From positions 2,356,001-2,420,000 of the forward strand of contig NZ_CP046244.1 in NCBI RefSeq assembly GCF_009735625.1: DNA of 64,000 nucleotides, given 5' to 3'. This DNA comes from Moorella glycerini (GTDB lineage Bacteria > Bacillota > DSM-521 > Neomoorellales > Neomoorellaceae). The notes under the pieces are model-generated. The model saw nothing but the letters and a program-made list of their open reading frames with translations. It ran no database searches and was not told the DNA's origin. This document shows positions 46,735-54,656 of this stretch, in pieces. The position numbers were made by a program, and so were the translations under genes. The first letter of the stretch is position 1; every line of letters begins with the position of its first letter.

Positions 46735-46971
46735 ATGCCCAGGGAAGGGCAAAAAAACGTCGTTCCTCTACAAATAACCAAAGATCTCTCCATTATGGAA
46801 GTATTGCAGGCCTATCCCCAGGTGCGGCAGGTATTTCACCGTTATGGCATGAGCTGCCTGGAATGTATGGGTGCCATAAATGAAACCATTGCCAGCGGCG
46901 CCCGCAGCCACGGCGTTGACTTGGAAGACCTGCTAAATGACCTAAATAAAGCCATCAGGGACCGGGGATGA
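46735..46971 (+). CDS. DUF1858 protein
   Basis: 78 aa; DUF1858 (ScdA-N-like) domain ITKDLSIMEVLQAYPQVRQVF followed by the redox/metal CxxC motif in MSCLECMG. Such proteins are common in anaerobes and related domains occur in ScdA/hybrid-cluster regulators. ATG at 46735 has GGAGGG upstream; the longer frame from 46555 lies antisense to rpmB and is not used. recG follows after 6 bp. Function unknown. Confidence 0.85.
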   Translation: MPREGQKNVVPLQITKDLSIMEVLQAYPQVRQVFHRYGMSCLECMGAINETIASGARSHGVDLEDLLNDLNKAIRDRG

Positions 46972-46977
46972 GACTGG

Positions 46978-49020
46978 ATGTACGACCGGCCGGTGGCATC
47001 TTTAAAATATGTAGGTCCCCAGAAGGCCGCCCGCCTGACCCGGCTCGGCATCCAGACGGTGGGCGATCTCCTCTGGCATTTTCCCAGGCGTTATGAAGAC
47101 CGGCGCCAGTTAAAGGAGCTGGCGGCGGCAACGCCCGGGGAAATAATTACCGTCCAGGTAACCATCAAAGCCTGGGAAGAAAAGGAAATACGTCCGCGCC
47201 TGCGCCTCTTCCGGGCTCAGGTCCAGGGCCGGCGGGGGAGTGGCTATGCCCTTTGGTTTAACCAACCCTTCCTCAAGCGCCAGTTGCCGGCTGGCAGCGA
47301 GGTAATCCTTACCGGGAAGGTAAATTACCGGGGTTATGTTCCCGAAATCCAGGTCAGTGACTATGAAGCCCTGGGGCAGGGGGATAGCGGCCTCCATACG
47401 GGGCGCATTGTACCCTTTTATCCCCTGACGGCGGGTTTAAGCCAGCGCTGGCTGAGGCTGATCGTCCACCTGGCCCTGGAGGAAGTCCAGGGAGAATTGC
47501 CGGAGATTTTACCCCCTTTCTTATGCCAGCGTTACCGCCTTTTACCCCGCTACCAGGCCATAAAATATATGCATTTTCCCCCCGACGCCGCCGCCCTGCA
47601 CCAGGCCCGGCGGCGCCTTAAGTATGAAGAACTGCTGCTCTGGGAACTGGGTTTAAGCTTAAGCCGCTGGCAGCGGGAAGCCGGGCTCAGGGGAGTTGCC
47701 CATACCCCGGACAACGGGCTGGTGCGGCAGTTAGTCGCCAGCCTGCCCTTTAAACTGACCCGGGCCCAGGAAAGGGTACTGGCCGAGATCCTGGCCGATA
47801 TGGAAGACCCGCGGCCCATGGCCCGCCTGCTCCAGGGGGATGTGGGTTCAGGGAAAACAGTGGTGGCGGCAGCAGCCATGGTCAAGGCCGTAGCCGGCGG
47901 CTGGCAGGCTGCCCTCATGGCCCCTACGGAAGTCCTGGCCGAGCAGCACGGGCAAACTTTGCAGCAGATCCTCGCCCCCTTAAAAATCCCGGTAGCCGTC
48001 CTGACGGGCAGTACTTCCCGGGCCGGGCGCGAAGCTATCCTGGCTGGCCTGGCTACCGGCCGGTTACCTCTGGTAGCAGGTACTCACGCCCTGATCCAGG
48101 AAGATGTAACCTTTAAGGCTTTAGGACTGGTGGTTATCGATGAGCAGCACCGCTTTGGCGTTGACCAGCGGGCCGCCCTCCAGGCCAAGGGGCAGGCTCC
48201 CGACCTGCTGGTCATGACCGCCACGCCTATTCCCCGGACCCTGGCCCTGGCAATCTATGGTGACCTGGACGTGTCCCTTTTGGACGAACTACCACCGGGC
48301 CGGCAACCGGTAACTACCCGCATTTTAACGGAAAAGCAGCGCGCCAAAGCTTACCAGCTAATCCGCCGGGAGATTGAGAATGGCCACCAGGCCTACGTCA
48401 TCTGTCCCTTAATTGATGAAAGCGACAGCGTAGCTGCGGAAGCCGCCATAGCCATGGCGAAAAAGCTCCAGGAAGAAGTCTTTCCTGAATACGCGGTGGG
48501 GCTGGTCCACGGGCGCCTTAAGCCGGCTGAAAAGGAGGAGGTAATGAACGCTTTCCGGGAGGGCAAAATCGCCATCCTGGTGGCGACGACGGTAGTTGAG
48601 GTGGGAGTCGACGTACCCAACGCTACGGTAATGTTAATCGAAGGGGCGGAGAGGCTGGGCCTGGCCCAGCTCCACCAGCTGCGGGGCCGGGTGGGGCGCG
48701 GTACGGCACCGTCCTATTGTTTGCTCATCACCGGCAACAGCCGGGCGGCGCGGGAACGGCTGGCCATCCTGGCCTCCAGCCAGGACGGCTTTGCCATTGC
48801 CGAAGCCGACCTGCGCCTCAGAGGGCCGGGGGAATTCTTTGGTACCCGCCAGCATGGCTTGCCGGAATTCCGCCTGGCCAGGCTACCCGAGGACGGCCGC
48901 ATCCTGGAACAGGCCCGCCAGGACGCCCGCCTGATTTGCCGGGAAAACCTCTGGCAGCAACCGGAATACCGTCAGCTTTACCTGGCAGCCAGGGAAAAAC
49001 TGGCCAGCCTGCAATTATAA
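46978..49020 (+). CDS. recG: ATP-dependent DNA helicase RecG
   Basis: Fork-reversal and branch-migration helicase. 680 aa: wedge/OB domain (about 50-160), helicase domain 1 with GDVGSGKT and DEQHRFG, domain 2 with HGRLKPAEKEEV, VEVGVDVPNA and the QLRGRVGRG motif, and the C-terminal TRG hairpin. ATG at 46978. Slightly shorter N-terminus than the E. coli protein, normal for Firmicutes. Confidence 0.96.
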   Translation: MYDRPVASLKYVGPQKAARLTRLGIQTVGDLLWHFPRRYEDRRQLKELAAATPGEIITVQVTIKAWEEKEIRPRLRLFRAQVQGRRGSGYALWFNQPFLKRQLPAGSEVILTGKVNYRGYVPEIQVSDYEALGQGDSGLHTGRIVPFYPLTAGLSQRWLRLIVHLALEEVQGELPEILPPFLCQRYRLLPRYQAIKYMHFPPDAAALHQARRRLKYEELLLWELGLSLSRWQREAGLRGVAHTPDNGLVRQLVASLPFKLTRAQERVLAEILADMEDPRPMARLLQGDVGSGKTVVAAAAMVKAVAGGWQAALMAPTEVLAEQHGQTLQQILAPLKIPVAVLTGSTSRAGREAILAGLATGRLPLVAGTHALIQEDVTFKALGLVVIDEQHRFGVDQRAALQAKGQAPDLLVMTATPIPRTLALAIYGDLDVSLLDELPPGRQPVTTRILTEKQRAKAYQLIRREIENGHQAYVICPLIDESDSVAAEAAIAMAKKLQEEVFPEYAVGLVHGRLKPAEKEEVMNAFREGKIAILVATTVVEVGVDVPNATVMLIEGAERLGLAQLHQLRGRVGRGTAPSYCLLITGNSRAARERLAILASSQDGFAIAEADLRLRGPGEFFGTRQHGLPEFRLARLPEDGRILEQARQDARLICRENLWQQPEYRQLYLAAREKLASLQL

Positions 49021-49105
49021 AAAGTAAAATTTACCAGCAAAAAAGGGCATGTTTAATTTAGTTTTCAGCCACACTAAGCTTAAAATTAGCGACGAAGGTG
49101 AGCCT

Positions 49106-49501
49106 ATGCAATTAGAAAAGGATGAGCGTTCGCTTCTGGCTTATTTTTCCAGCAGTACCAGAGCCCAGGAAGCCGTCAATGCTCTCCAAGCGGCTGGTAT
49201 AATTGAGGTCCAGTTTGACCGGGTAGGACGTTTTGGTACCCGTTATAATGACCGGTACAATAATCCCCTGGCCAACCAGGCCAATACCATTACCGGCTTA
49301 ACCCTCTATGCAGCTGATATTAACCCCCTGGTAAAAACCGATACCCGGGCCCTGCTGGCCGCCGACCCTTCGGTCAGCGGTGTGGGTTTAAAGGATTACG
49401 GGGTGGCCGGCAATGAGGGCTTTTTAGTTACTGTAGTAACAACGCCGTCCCGGGTGAAGGAAGCCCGGAAAATCATTGAGGCCCATGGCGGCCGGCTTTA
49501 A
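49106..49501 (+). CDS. Hypothetical protein with stress-protein-like fold
   Basis: 131 aa. Not firmly recognised. The N-terminal stretch LLAYFSSSTRAQEAVNALQAAG resembles the ferredoxin-like beta-alpha-beta start of YflT/general-stress-17M-type domains; the middle is rich in Asn and polar residues (RYNDRYNNPLANQAN). ATG at 49106 with GAAGGTGAG upstream; own terminator follows. Lies just upstream of the spore protein gene, so a sporulation role is conceivable but unsupported. Confidence 0.65.
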   Translation: MQLEKDERSLLAYFSSSTRAQEAVNALQAAGIIEVQFDRVGRFGTRYNDRYNNPLANQANTITGLTLYAADINPLVKTDTRALLAADPSVSGVGLKDYGVAGNEGFLVTVVTTPSRVKEARKIIEAHGGRL

Positions 49502-49531
49502 AAAACGCCCTGGTGGGCGTTTTCCTTTTTT
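49502..49531 (+). terminator. Intrinsic terminator after the 131-aa gene
   Basis: AAAACGCCC and GGGCGTTTT arms, TGGT loop, followed by CCTTTTTT. Confidence 0.85.
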
Positions 49532-49571
49532 GTAGTATAAATGTAAAGTTACGCTAGCCAAATAATACTAA

Positions 49572-49600
49572 GCATAAAATAAGGCCACCGGCTCATACTA
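49572..49600 (+). promoter_or_regulatory. Sigma-G-like forespore promoter for the SASP gene
   Basis: GCATA at 49572-49576 and CATACTA at 49594-49600 with a 17-base spacer, close to the Bacillus sigma-G pattern (GHATR, CATNHTA). It lies 33 bases before the SASP start. Confidence 0.6.
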
Positions 49601-49632
49601 AGACTGCATAACAAAAAAGGAGGTGAAACTGA

Positions 49633-50001
49633 ATGCCGCGTGGAGGAAGGACCAACCGTCTCCTGATCCCCCAGGCCCGCGGCCAGATGGAAAGGTTCAA
49701 GCAGGAAGTGGCCAGCGAACTGGGGATCTCCAATTATGACGGTTACCTGGGTGACCTGCCCTCCAAAGTTAACGGTTCTGTAGGGGGGCTCATGGTCAAG
49801 AAGATGATCGCTGCTTATGAGCAGACCCTGAGCAATCAGGCAGCCGGCGGCCTTGGTGGTACTGACGTTGAACTGGGTGCCGCCCAGAACGTTACCGGTC
49901 GCATCAGCGGGCCCAACCCCGCTTATAATGCCGGTGGCCAGAAGTTAAACATCAATGCCCAGCAGTACAACCCCGGTGGGCTGGGTGGATTGACCCAGTA
50001 A
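49633..50001 (+). CDS. Alpha/beta-type small acid-soluble spore protein
   Basis: 122 aa DNA-binding spore protein. Conserved elements: RFKQEVASELGI, which contains the GPR cleavage site, and NGSVGGLMVKKMIAAYE with the second SASP motif. The C-terminal 45 residues are an Asn/Gly-rich tail longer than in Bacillus SASPs. AAAGGAGGTG ribosome site. The converging downstream gene encodes GPR, the protease that degrades it at germination. Confidence 0.93.
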   Translation: MPRGGRTNRLLIPQARGQMERFKQEVASELGISNYDGYLGDLPSKVNGSVGGLMVKKMIAAYEQTLSNQAAGGLGGTDVELGAAQNVTGRISGPNPAYNAGGQKLNINAQQYNPGGLGGLTQ

Positions 50002-50011
50002 GGGCAATTCC

Positions 50012-50042
50012 GGATGGCGGGTTTTAACCGCCATCCTTTTTT
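50012..50042. terminator. Terminator between SASP gene and gpr
   Basis: GGATGGCGG (50012-50020) pairs with CCGCCATCC (50028-50036), followed by T run on the plus strand; overlaps the gpr stop. Confidence 0.85.
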
Positions 50043-51018
50043 AATGTAACGGTATGGCAGCCTTAGCCTGCAGGAGAGTGGCATGCAGGGTCCTGTTCAG
50101 GGCATTACCAATGACCCAGGCCAGGTTATGCACCAGGTCGTCAACCTCTTTGGGAGTTACCGTCAGGTTACCGCCAAAAGGTGCCAGGACATTGCGGGCA
50201 AGGTTTTGGGCCACGGCCTGGTTGAGCTGCAGGTTGACATTAGGAAAAGCCTGCTGGATTTGGCTAAGGGCTTCATAGATAATCACCCCGGCATGAACTA
50301 CAGTAGGAATACCGATGGCAATAACGGGAATACCCATGGTTTGTTGATTGATGCCGGTACGTTGATTTCCCACCCCTGAGCCGGGGCTAATGCCGGTATC
50401 GGTAATTTGAATGCTGCTGCCTATGCGTTGCAGATCGCCGGCAGCCAGGGCATCAACGGCAATCATTACTCTGGGCCGGGTTTTTTCTACCACACCCTTA
50501 AGGATTTCCGCTGTTTCAATTCCGGTAGTACCCAGGACACCGGGGGCCAGGGCACTGACGGGTCTTGTTCCCGGGGGCATATTTTGCGGTACGTATTTTA
50601 ATAGATGCCGGGTAACCGTAAACTGGTTGATTACTTTTGGGCCCAGGGAGTCCGGCGTGGCTTCCCAGTTACCCAGGCCCACCACCAGCACCGGGTCGGC
50701 AGGACCAACATGCCATTTTTGTAACAAAAGTTTGAGTTTCTGGGCCAGGAGACCCGCTATTTCTTCGTGAACGGGCGGGTTTTCAGAGCGGAGGGCCGGT
50801 GCATCGATGGTTATGTAAGTACCCTGGGGCTTGCCCATAGCTTGCTCGCCGATGGCATTCATGATGGTAATAGTTGTAACCGTAGCGTTGGGGTACTGTT
50901 CTTTATCTTCCCTTACCCCGGGCACTTCCTGCTGGGTAGCCCCGCGTAATAAAGCATGGGCTTCCACCGCCAGGTCCAGGATAACTCCCGCCAGCTGGTA
51001 AAATTCGGCGCGCTGCAA
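50041..51018 (-). CDS. gpr: Spore germination protease GPR
   Basis: Aspartic-type protease that cuts SASPs. The frame opens with ATG at 51063, but no ribosome site precedes it; TTG at 51018 has GGAGGG seven bases upstream and yields a propeptide of usual length before the conserved ILDLAVE stretch. 325 aa. Family motifs include VVGLGNWEATPDSLGP, APGVLGTTGIET and IAVDALAA. Convergent with its substrate gene. A TTGACG near 51085 (minus) might be a -35 element. Confidence 0.9.
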   Translation of the reverse strand: MQRAEFYQLAGVILDLAVEAHALLRGATQQEVPGVREDKEQYPNATVTTITIMNAIGEQAMGKPQGTYITIDAPALRSENPPVHEEIAGLLAQKLKLLLQKWHVGPADPVLVVGLGNWEATPDSLGPKVINQFTVTRHLLKYVPQNMPPGTRPVSALAPGVLGTTGIETAEILKGVVEKTRPRVMIAVDALAAGDLQRIGSSIQITDTGISPGSGVGNQRTGINQQTMGIPVIAIGIPTVVHAGVIIYEALSQIQQAFPNVNLQLNQAVAQNLARNVLAPFGGNLTVTPKEVDDLVHNLAWVIGNALNRTLHATLLQAKAAIPLH

Positions 51019-51139
51019 GGTGGTTCCCTCCAAACTTTTAAGGCCTGCCTTCAGGTTATCCATAATGAAAAAAAATATACGTCAAAAAGGAAAAGTTTCC
51101 TGGCGTGTTGAATAATTGCCCTCAGGGAAGGTGAGACTG

Positions 51140-51307
51140 ATGGAAGTAAAATGTACCCTCTGCGGTCGTAAAGAAGAAATTACCAAGGTCCATAAGGATT
51201 ATCGCAAACTGGCGCGCGATAAAAATGCCGTCTACACCTGCGAAACCTGCCGCGCCCGGCTGCGTTACCAGGCCCTGCAGGCCCAAAAAGCAGAGAAACC
51301 ATTATAA
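51140..51307 (+). CDS. YlaI-like (DUF2197) zinc-ribbon protein
   Basis: 55 aa with two CxxC pairs, CTLCGRKEEI and CETCRARLR, separated by a basic helix. ATG at 51140 has GAAGGTGAG upstream. Matches the YlaI/DUF2197 pattern; function unknown, probably nucleic-acid or ribosome associated. Confidence 0.8.
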   Translation: MEVKCTLCGRKEEITKVHKDYRKLARDKNAVYTCETCRARLRYQALQAQKAEKPL

Positions 51308-51315
51308 ATACCTTA

Positions 51316-51344
51316 TTGACAGCGTAAAATAATTATAGTATAAT
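51316..51344 (+). promoter_or_regulatory. Consensus sigma-A promoter for the selenoprotein-trxA unit
   Basis: Perfect TTGACA (51316-51321) and perfect TATAAT (51339-51344) with the ideal 17-base spacer, 25 bases before the start at 51369. One of the best promoters in the window. Confidence 0.88.
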
Positions 51345-51368
51345 CGCAGCGAGAGAGGAGGATGAAAG

Positions 51369-51650
51369 ATGGAAATCCGTATCAGCCCTAAAGCGGAACA
51401 ATATATCAAAGAGAAATCCGATACCATTACCATTAAATTAGAGATGTGCGGCGGTTGAGCTGGACTATCAATTCGTCCTGCCGTGTATGCAGGCGCGCCA
51501 GCTGACGTGAAAAACTTTATTGTTCAGCAGCTAAATGGCTTAAAGGTTTACCTGCAAAAGGGGATTAAAGCTTCACGCGGCCTGGATGTAGACCTGGTGG
51601 GCTTTGGACCCTTTAAACAGCTGGTTGTCGATGGAGTGCAAAATTATTAA
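51369..51650 (+). CDS. HesB-like / CC-Se motif selenoprotein with in-frame UGA
   Basis: 93 aa if the TGA at 51456-51458 (codon 30) is read as selenocysteine; normal calling stops there. The frame then continues without another stop to TAA at 51648. Before the UGA: MEIRISPKAEQYIKEK start and MCGG; the UGA thus makes a CGGU motif followed by AG, matching the IscA/HesB active-site loop with Sec for Cys. A short hairpin with a G/U loop starts 19 bases after the UGA. Consensus promoter upstream; GAGGAGGAT ribosome site; trxA 19 bp downstream. Alternative: a pseudogene with one stop, less likely given full downstream coding character. Confidence 0.8.
51477..51493 (+). promoter_or_regulatory. Candidate bacterial SECIS hairpin
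   Basis: CCTGC (51477-51481) pairs with GCAGG (51489-51493) around a CGTGTAT loop that offers the G and U expected by SelB. The apical loop is about 24 bases after the UGA, near the usual spacing. A second small pairing GGAC/GTCC (51462/51475) lies beneath it. Confidence 0.55.
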
Positions 51651-51669
51651 ATTTAGGAGGCACCAAAAC

Positions 51670-51996
51670 ATGAGCAAGCCCGTTAATGTTGACAGCAGCG
51701 CCTTTGAAGCTGAAGTATTGTCAGCACCGGTGCCAGTAGTAGTTGATTTTTGGGCCGTCTGGTGCGGTCCCTGCCGGATGATGGCCCCGGTGCTGGATCA
51801 GCTGGCCGAAGACTACGATGGTAACGTTAAATTTGCCAAGGTAAATGTTGACGAAAACCAGGAACTGGCCGCCCGCTATGGTATTATGAGTATACCTACC
51901 CTGGTTATCTTTAAAGACGGCCAGGAAGTGGGACGGGTCATTGGCTATATGCCCAAGGAAAAGTTAAAGGAACAGCTGGAAGCTGCCATACATTAA
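51670..51996 (+). CDS. trxA: Thioredoxin
   Basis: 108 aa cytosolic disulfide reductase. Active site WCGPC (Cys32, Cys35), cis-Pro in SIPTLVIF, and the buried Asp in VVDFWA. ATG at 51670 after TAGGAGGCACC; the frame is longer but earlier sequence belongs to the selenoprotein. Probably co-transcribed with the selenoprotein from the promoter at 51316, suggesting thioredoxin reduces it or shares its role. Confidence 0.96.
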   Translation: MSKPVNVDSSAFEAEVLSAPVPVVVDFWAVWCGPCRMMAPVLDQLAEDYDGNVKFAKVNVDENQELAARYGIMSIPTLVIFKDGQEVGRVIGYMPKEKLKEQLEAAIH

Positions 51997-52046
51997 AAAG
52001 TTTGCATTAAAAAGTTTGCTGGAGGGAATGGAGCGGGGGAGGTTAC

Positions 52047-52235
52047 ATGGCCCGCCATGCTTTTATTGATGCCAGTCTTTGCGACGGCCGGGCCGATTGC
52101 CAGGCTATGAACGCCTGCCCTACTAAATCTTTCATGCGTGAAGAGGAGGGCGAACCCTGGTTTATTGGCCCTACCTGCCTGGGCTGCGGCCGCTGCCTGC
52201 TGGCCTGTGACCGGCAAGCCATCAGCCTGATCTAG
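52047..52235 (+). CDS. Small ferredoxin-like Fe-S protein
   Basis: 62 aa. Second cluster motif is clear: CLGCGRCLLACDRQAI (CxxCxxCxxxC). The first half has C-x5-C-x5-CP spacing (CDGRADCQAMNACPTKS), so a first 4Fe-4S site is plausible but irregular. ATG at 52047 after GGGGGAGGTT. Follows trxA, followed by a terminator. Likely an electron carrier or subunit. Confidence 0.85.
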   Translation: MARHAFIDASLCDGRADCQAMNACPTKSFMREEEGEPWFIGPTCLGCGRCLLACDRQAISLI

Positions 52236-52240
52236 TAACT

Positions 52241-52281
52241 AAGGGTCACCGGTTAATTACCGGTGGCCCTTAATGTTTTAT
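52241..52281 (+). terminator. Terminator of the selenoprotein-trxA-ferredoxin unit
   Basis: AAGGGTCACCGG (52241-52252) pairs with CCGGTGGCCCTT (52260-52271) with two mismatched or wobble positions, loop of about 7, then TTTTATT. Confidence 0.7.
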
Positions 52282-52353
52282 TATCAAATTTCACTTTAAG
52301 CGGCAGGCTTTTTTTCAGGCACGTCGAATTATAAGCGCAAGGAGGTAGGGCAG

Positions 52354-53388
52354 ATGCTCCAGAAAGTCCGGGTCGAAGATAGCGTGGGCACGGTCCTGGC
52401 CCACGACCTGACCAAAATCGTCCCTGGCGAGTTCAAGGGAAGGCGATTTAAGAAAGGACATATTATTCAGCCGGAAGATGTGGCCGAACTGCTGCAAATG
52501 GGTAAAGAACACCTTTATGTCCTGGCCCTGGGACCGGATGAGGTGCACGAAGACGAAGCCGCCCTTCGCCTGGCCAGGGCGGCAGCCGGCGACGGCGATC
52601 ACGGCCTCAAATTTAGTGAGCCCCAGGAAGGCAAGGTAAACCTTATCGCCGCCAGGAACGGCCTGTTGAAGGTGAACCTCCCGGCCCTGCAGCAAATTAA
52701 TGAAGGGGCGGACATCATCCTGGCCACCCTGCATAACAATTACCCGGTTACGGCAGGCCAGGTGGTGGCCGGCACCAGGTTGATCCCCTTGCTGGCACCC
52801 CGGGCGCTGATTGATAGGGTGGAAGCCATTTGCCACCAGGCAGGTGGTATTGTCCGCATAGCCCCCTACCGGCGGTTGCGGGTAGGCTTGATTACCACCG
52901 GCAGTGAGGTTTTTAAAGGGCGGGTCAAAGATGCCTTTGGCCCGGTGGTCCGGGCCAAGATTGCCAGTTATGGCTCAGAAGTAGAGCGGGAAGAGATTGT
53001 ACCTGATGACGCTGAGGCCATCCGGCAGGCCATAGCAGCGATGCTGGCGGCCGGCATGGAAATGGTGGTCCTTACGGGGGGCATGTCGGTTGATCCTGAT
53101 GACGTAACGCCGGAAGGGATCCGCCGCAGTGGCGCGGAAGTCGTCACCTATGGCGCCCCGGTGCTGCCGGGGGCCATGTTCATGCTGGCCTACCTGGGGG
53201 AGGTGCCCATTATGGGCCTGCCGGGGTGTGTGATGTATTACCGGGCTACCATTTTTGACCTGGTCCTGCCGCGGGTTTTAACGGGAGAACGGTTGCAGCG
53301 TAAAGATATAGCCGGGCTGGCGGCCGGCGGCCTCTGCCAGGGCTGCCCGGAATGCCGCTACCCGGCCTGTTCCTTCGGTAAAGTGTAG
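52354..53388 (+). CDS. Molybdopterin-binding (MoeA/MogA-like) protein
   Basis: 344 aa with a MoCF-biosynthesis domain in the second half: VGLITTGSEVFKGRVKD, VVLTGGMSVDPDD and GLPGCVMYY. The N-terminal region is unlike full MoeA, so it is better called a molybdopterin-binding family protein than MoeA. It ends with a Cys-rich tail (CQGCPECRYPACSFGK) that could hold a metal cluster. ATG at 52354 with AAGGAGG upstream. Stands alone, convergent to paaK with only 6 bp between and no terminator seen. Confidence 0.85.
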   Translation: MLQKVRVEDSVGTVLAHDLTKIVPGEFKGRRFKKGHIIQPEDVAELLQMGKEHLYVLALGPDEVHEDEAALRLARAAAGDGDHGLKFSEPQEGKVNLIAARNGLLKVNLPALQQINEGADIILATLHNNYPVTAGQVVAGTRLIPLLAPRALIDRVEAICHQAGGIVRIAPYRRLRVGLITTGSEVFKGRVKDAFGPVVRAKIASYGSEVEREEIVPDDAEAIRQAIAAMLAAGMEMVVLTGGMSVDPDDVTPEGIRRSGAEVVTYGAPVLPGAMFMLAYLGEVPIMGLPGCVMYYRATIFDLVLPRVLTGERLQRKDIAGLAAGGLCQGCPECRYPACSFGKV

Positions 53389-53394
53389 GGTGTT

Positions 53395-54654
53395 TCACTT
53401 CTCCCGGTAGTCGTAGACGCGCCGGGTTTTCTTTTCGCTGCGGGGCAGAGTCCCCAGGGGTACCGCCTCCACGTCAGCCAGGATGCCGATGCGGTTTTTA
53501 ATCTGGCGCCGGCACTCGGCCGCAACAGCTTCGCCCTCATTACCGGGGAGGTACTCGATCTTTACCAGCAGCCGGTCCTTACCCCCCTCACGGGTCAAGA
53601 TGAGCTGGTATTCGCTGCCGGCCCCCGGCGTGAGGTGAAGGACATGGTCGACCTGGCCCGGGTAGATATTGACGCCCTTAATTTTAACCATGTCATCAGT
53701 CCGCCCTAGAACGCGCTCAATCATAGGGAAGGGCGAGCCACAGGAACAGGCTGCAACCTTCAAACAGGTAAGGTCGTGGGTGCGGTAGCGCAGTAAAGGC
53801 ATGCCTTCCTTGGTCAGGGTGGTGATGACCAGTTCCCCGGTTTCGCCCGGCGGCAGCTGCTTGCCCGTTGCCGGGTCAATAATCTCCAGCAGCAGGTGAT
53901 CCGTCCAGATGTGGATACCTTCATGGGCCGGGCAGTCAAGGCCGATGCCGGGGCCGTAAATTTCTGTGAGCCCGTAAATATCAAAGGTTTCAATCCCCAG
54001 GAGTTCTTCGATGCGCTTGCGCATTTTTTCACCCCAGCGTTCGGAACCCAGGAGACCCACCCGCAGGGCCAGCCGGTCCTTCAGGCCGCGGCGCTCGATT
54101 TCTTCGCCCAGGAAAAGGGCATAGGAAGCGGTAGCCGTCAGGACGGTGGCCTGGAGGTCGACCAGCATTTCCAGCTGTTTTTCCGTATTGCCGGCACCGG
54201 TGGGAATGGCCATGGCGCCCAGGTACTCAACCCCGGCCTGGAAACCGATGCCTGCCGTCCAGAGGCCGTAGCCGGGGGTGATTTGCACCCGGTCGCGGTT
54301 GGTAACGCCCGCCAGGGCAAAACAGCGGGCCATCATTTCGGCCCAGGCAGCCACATCACCGGCCGTGTAAGGGATAATAATGGGCTTACCGGTGGTACCG
54401 GAGGAGGAATGAATCCGGACGACCTTTTCTTCGGGAACAGCCATAAGTTCCAGGGGCTTGCCGTTGCGCAGTTCCCATTTATCTGTCAAGGGAACCGCCG
54501 CCAGGTCGGCTACGGTCCTGATATCCCCCGGCCTGATCCCGGCTGCCGCCAGCTTTTCCCGGTAATAGGGTGAGCTGTCAAAGAGGCGCTGCACCAGGGC
54601 TTGCAGGGCCGGAGCCTGCTTCTGGTAGAGGTTTTCGTAATCAAATTGCCCCAT
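53395..54654 (-). CDS. paaK: Phenylacetate-CoA ligase
   Basis: 419 aa adenylate-forming enzyme: SSSGTTGKPIIIPYT (phosphate loop), YGLTEIYGPGIGLDC and GRTDDMVKIKGVNIYP. Makes aryl-CoA with ATP. Last gene of the minus-strand set iorA-iorB-paaK: indolepyruvate/phenylpyruvate oxidation yields aryl-acetyl-CoA, and the ligase can run ATP-forming or activating chemistry on arylacetates. Its expression may suffer from the insertion in iorA upstream. Confidence 0.92.
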   Translation of the reverse strand: MGQFDYENLYQKQAPALQALVQRLFDSSPYYREKLAAAGIRPGDIRTVADLAAVPLTDKWELRNGKPLELMAVPEEKVVRIHSSSGTTGKPIIIPYTAGDVAAWAEMMARCFALAGVTNRDRVQITPGYGLWTAGIGFQAGVEYLGAMAIPTGAGNTEKQLEMLVDLQATVLTATASYALFLGEEIERRGLKDRLALRVGLLGSERWGEKMRKRIEELLGIETFDIYGLTEIYGPGIGLDCPAHEGIHIWTDHLLLEIIDPATGKQLPPGETGELVITTLTKEGMPLLRYRTHDLTCLKVAACSCGSPFPMIERVLGRTDDMVKIKGVNIYPGQVDHVLHLTPGAGSEYQLILTREGGKDRLLVKIEYLPGNEGEAVAAECRRQIKNRIGILADVEAVPLGTLPRSEKKTRRVYDYREK

Positions 54655-54656
54655 TT

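Noticed and set aside
51015-51063. ATG at 51063 as the gpr start
   Set aside because: No ribosome site upstream; TTG at 51018 has GGAGGG at ideal distance and gives a normal propeptide length.
51456-51458. Selenoprotein gene read as a simple pseudogene or two short frames
   Set aside because: Only one stop, in a CGG-x-AG motif, with coding character and spacing continuing to trxA; no frameshift needed.
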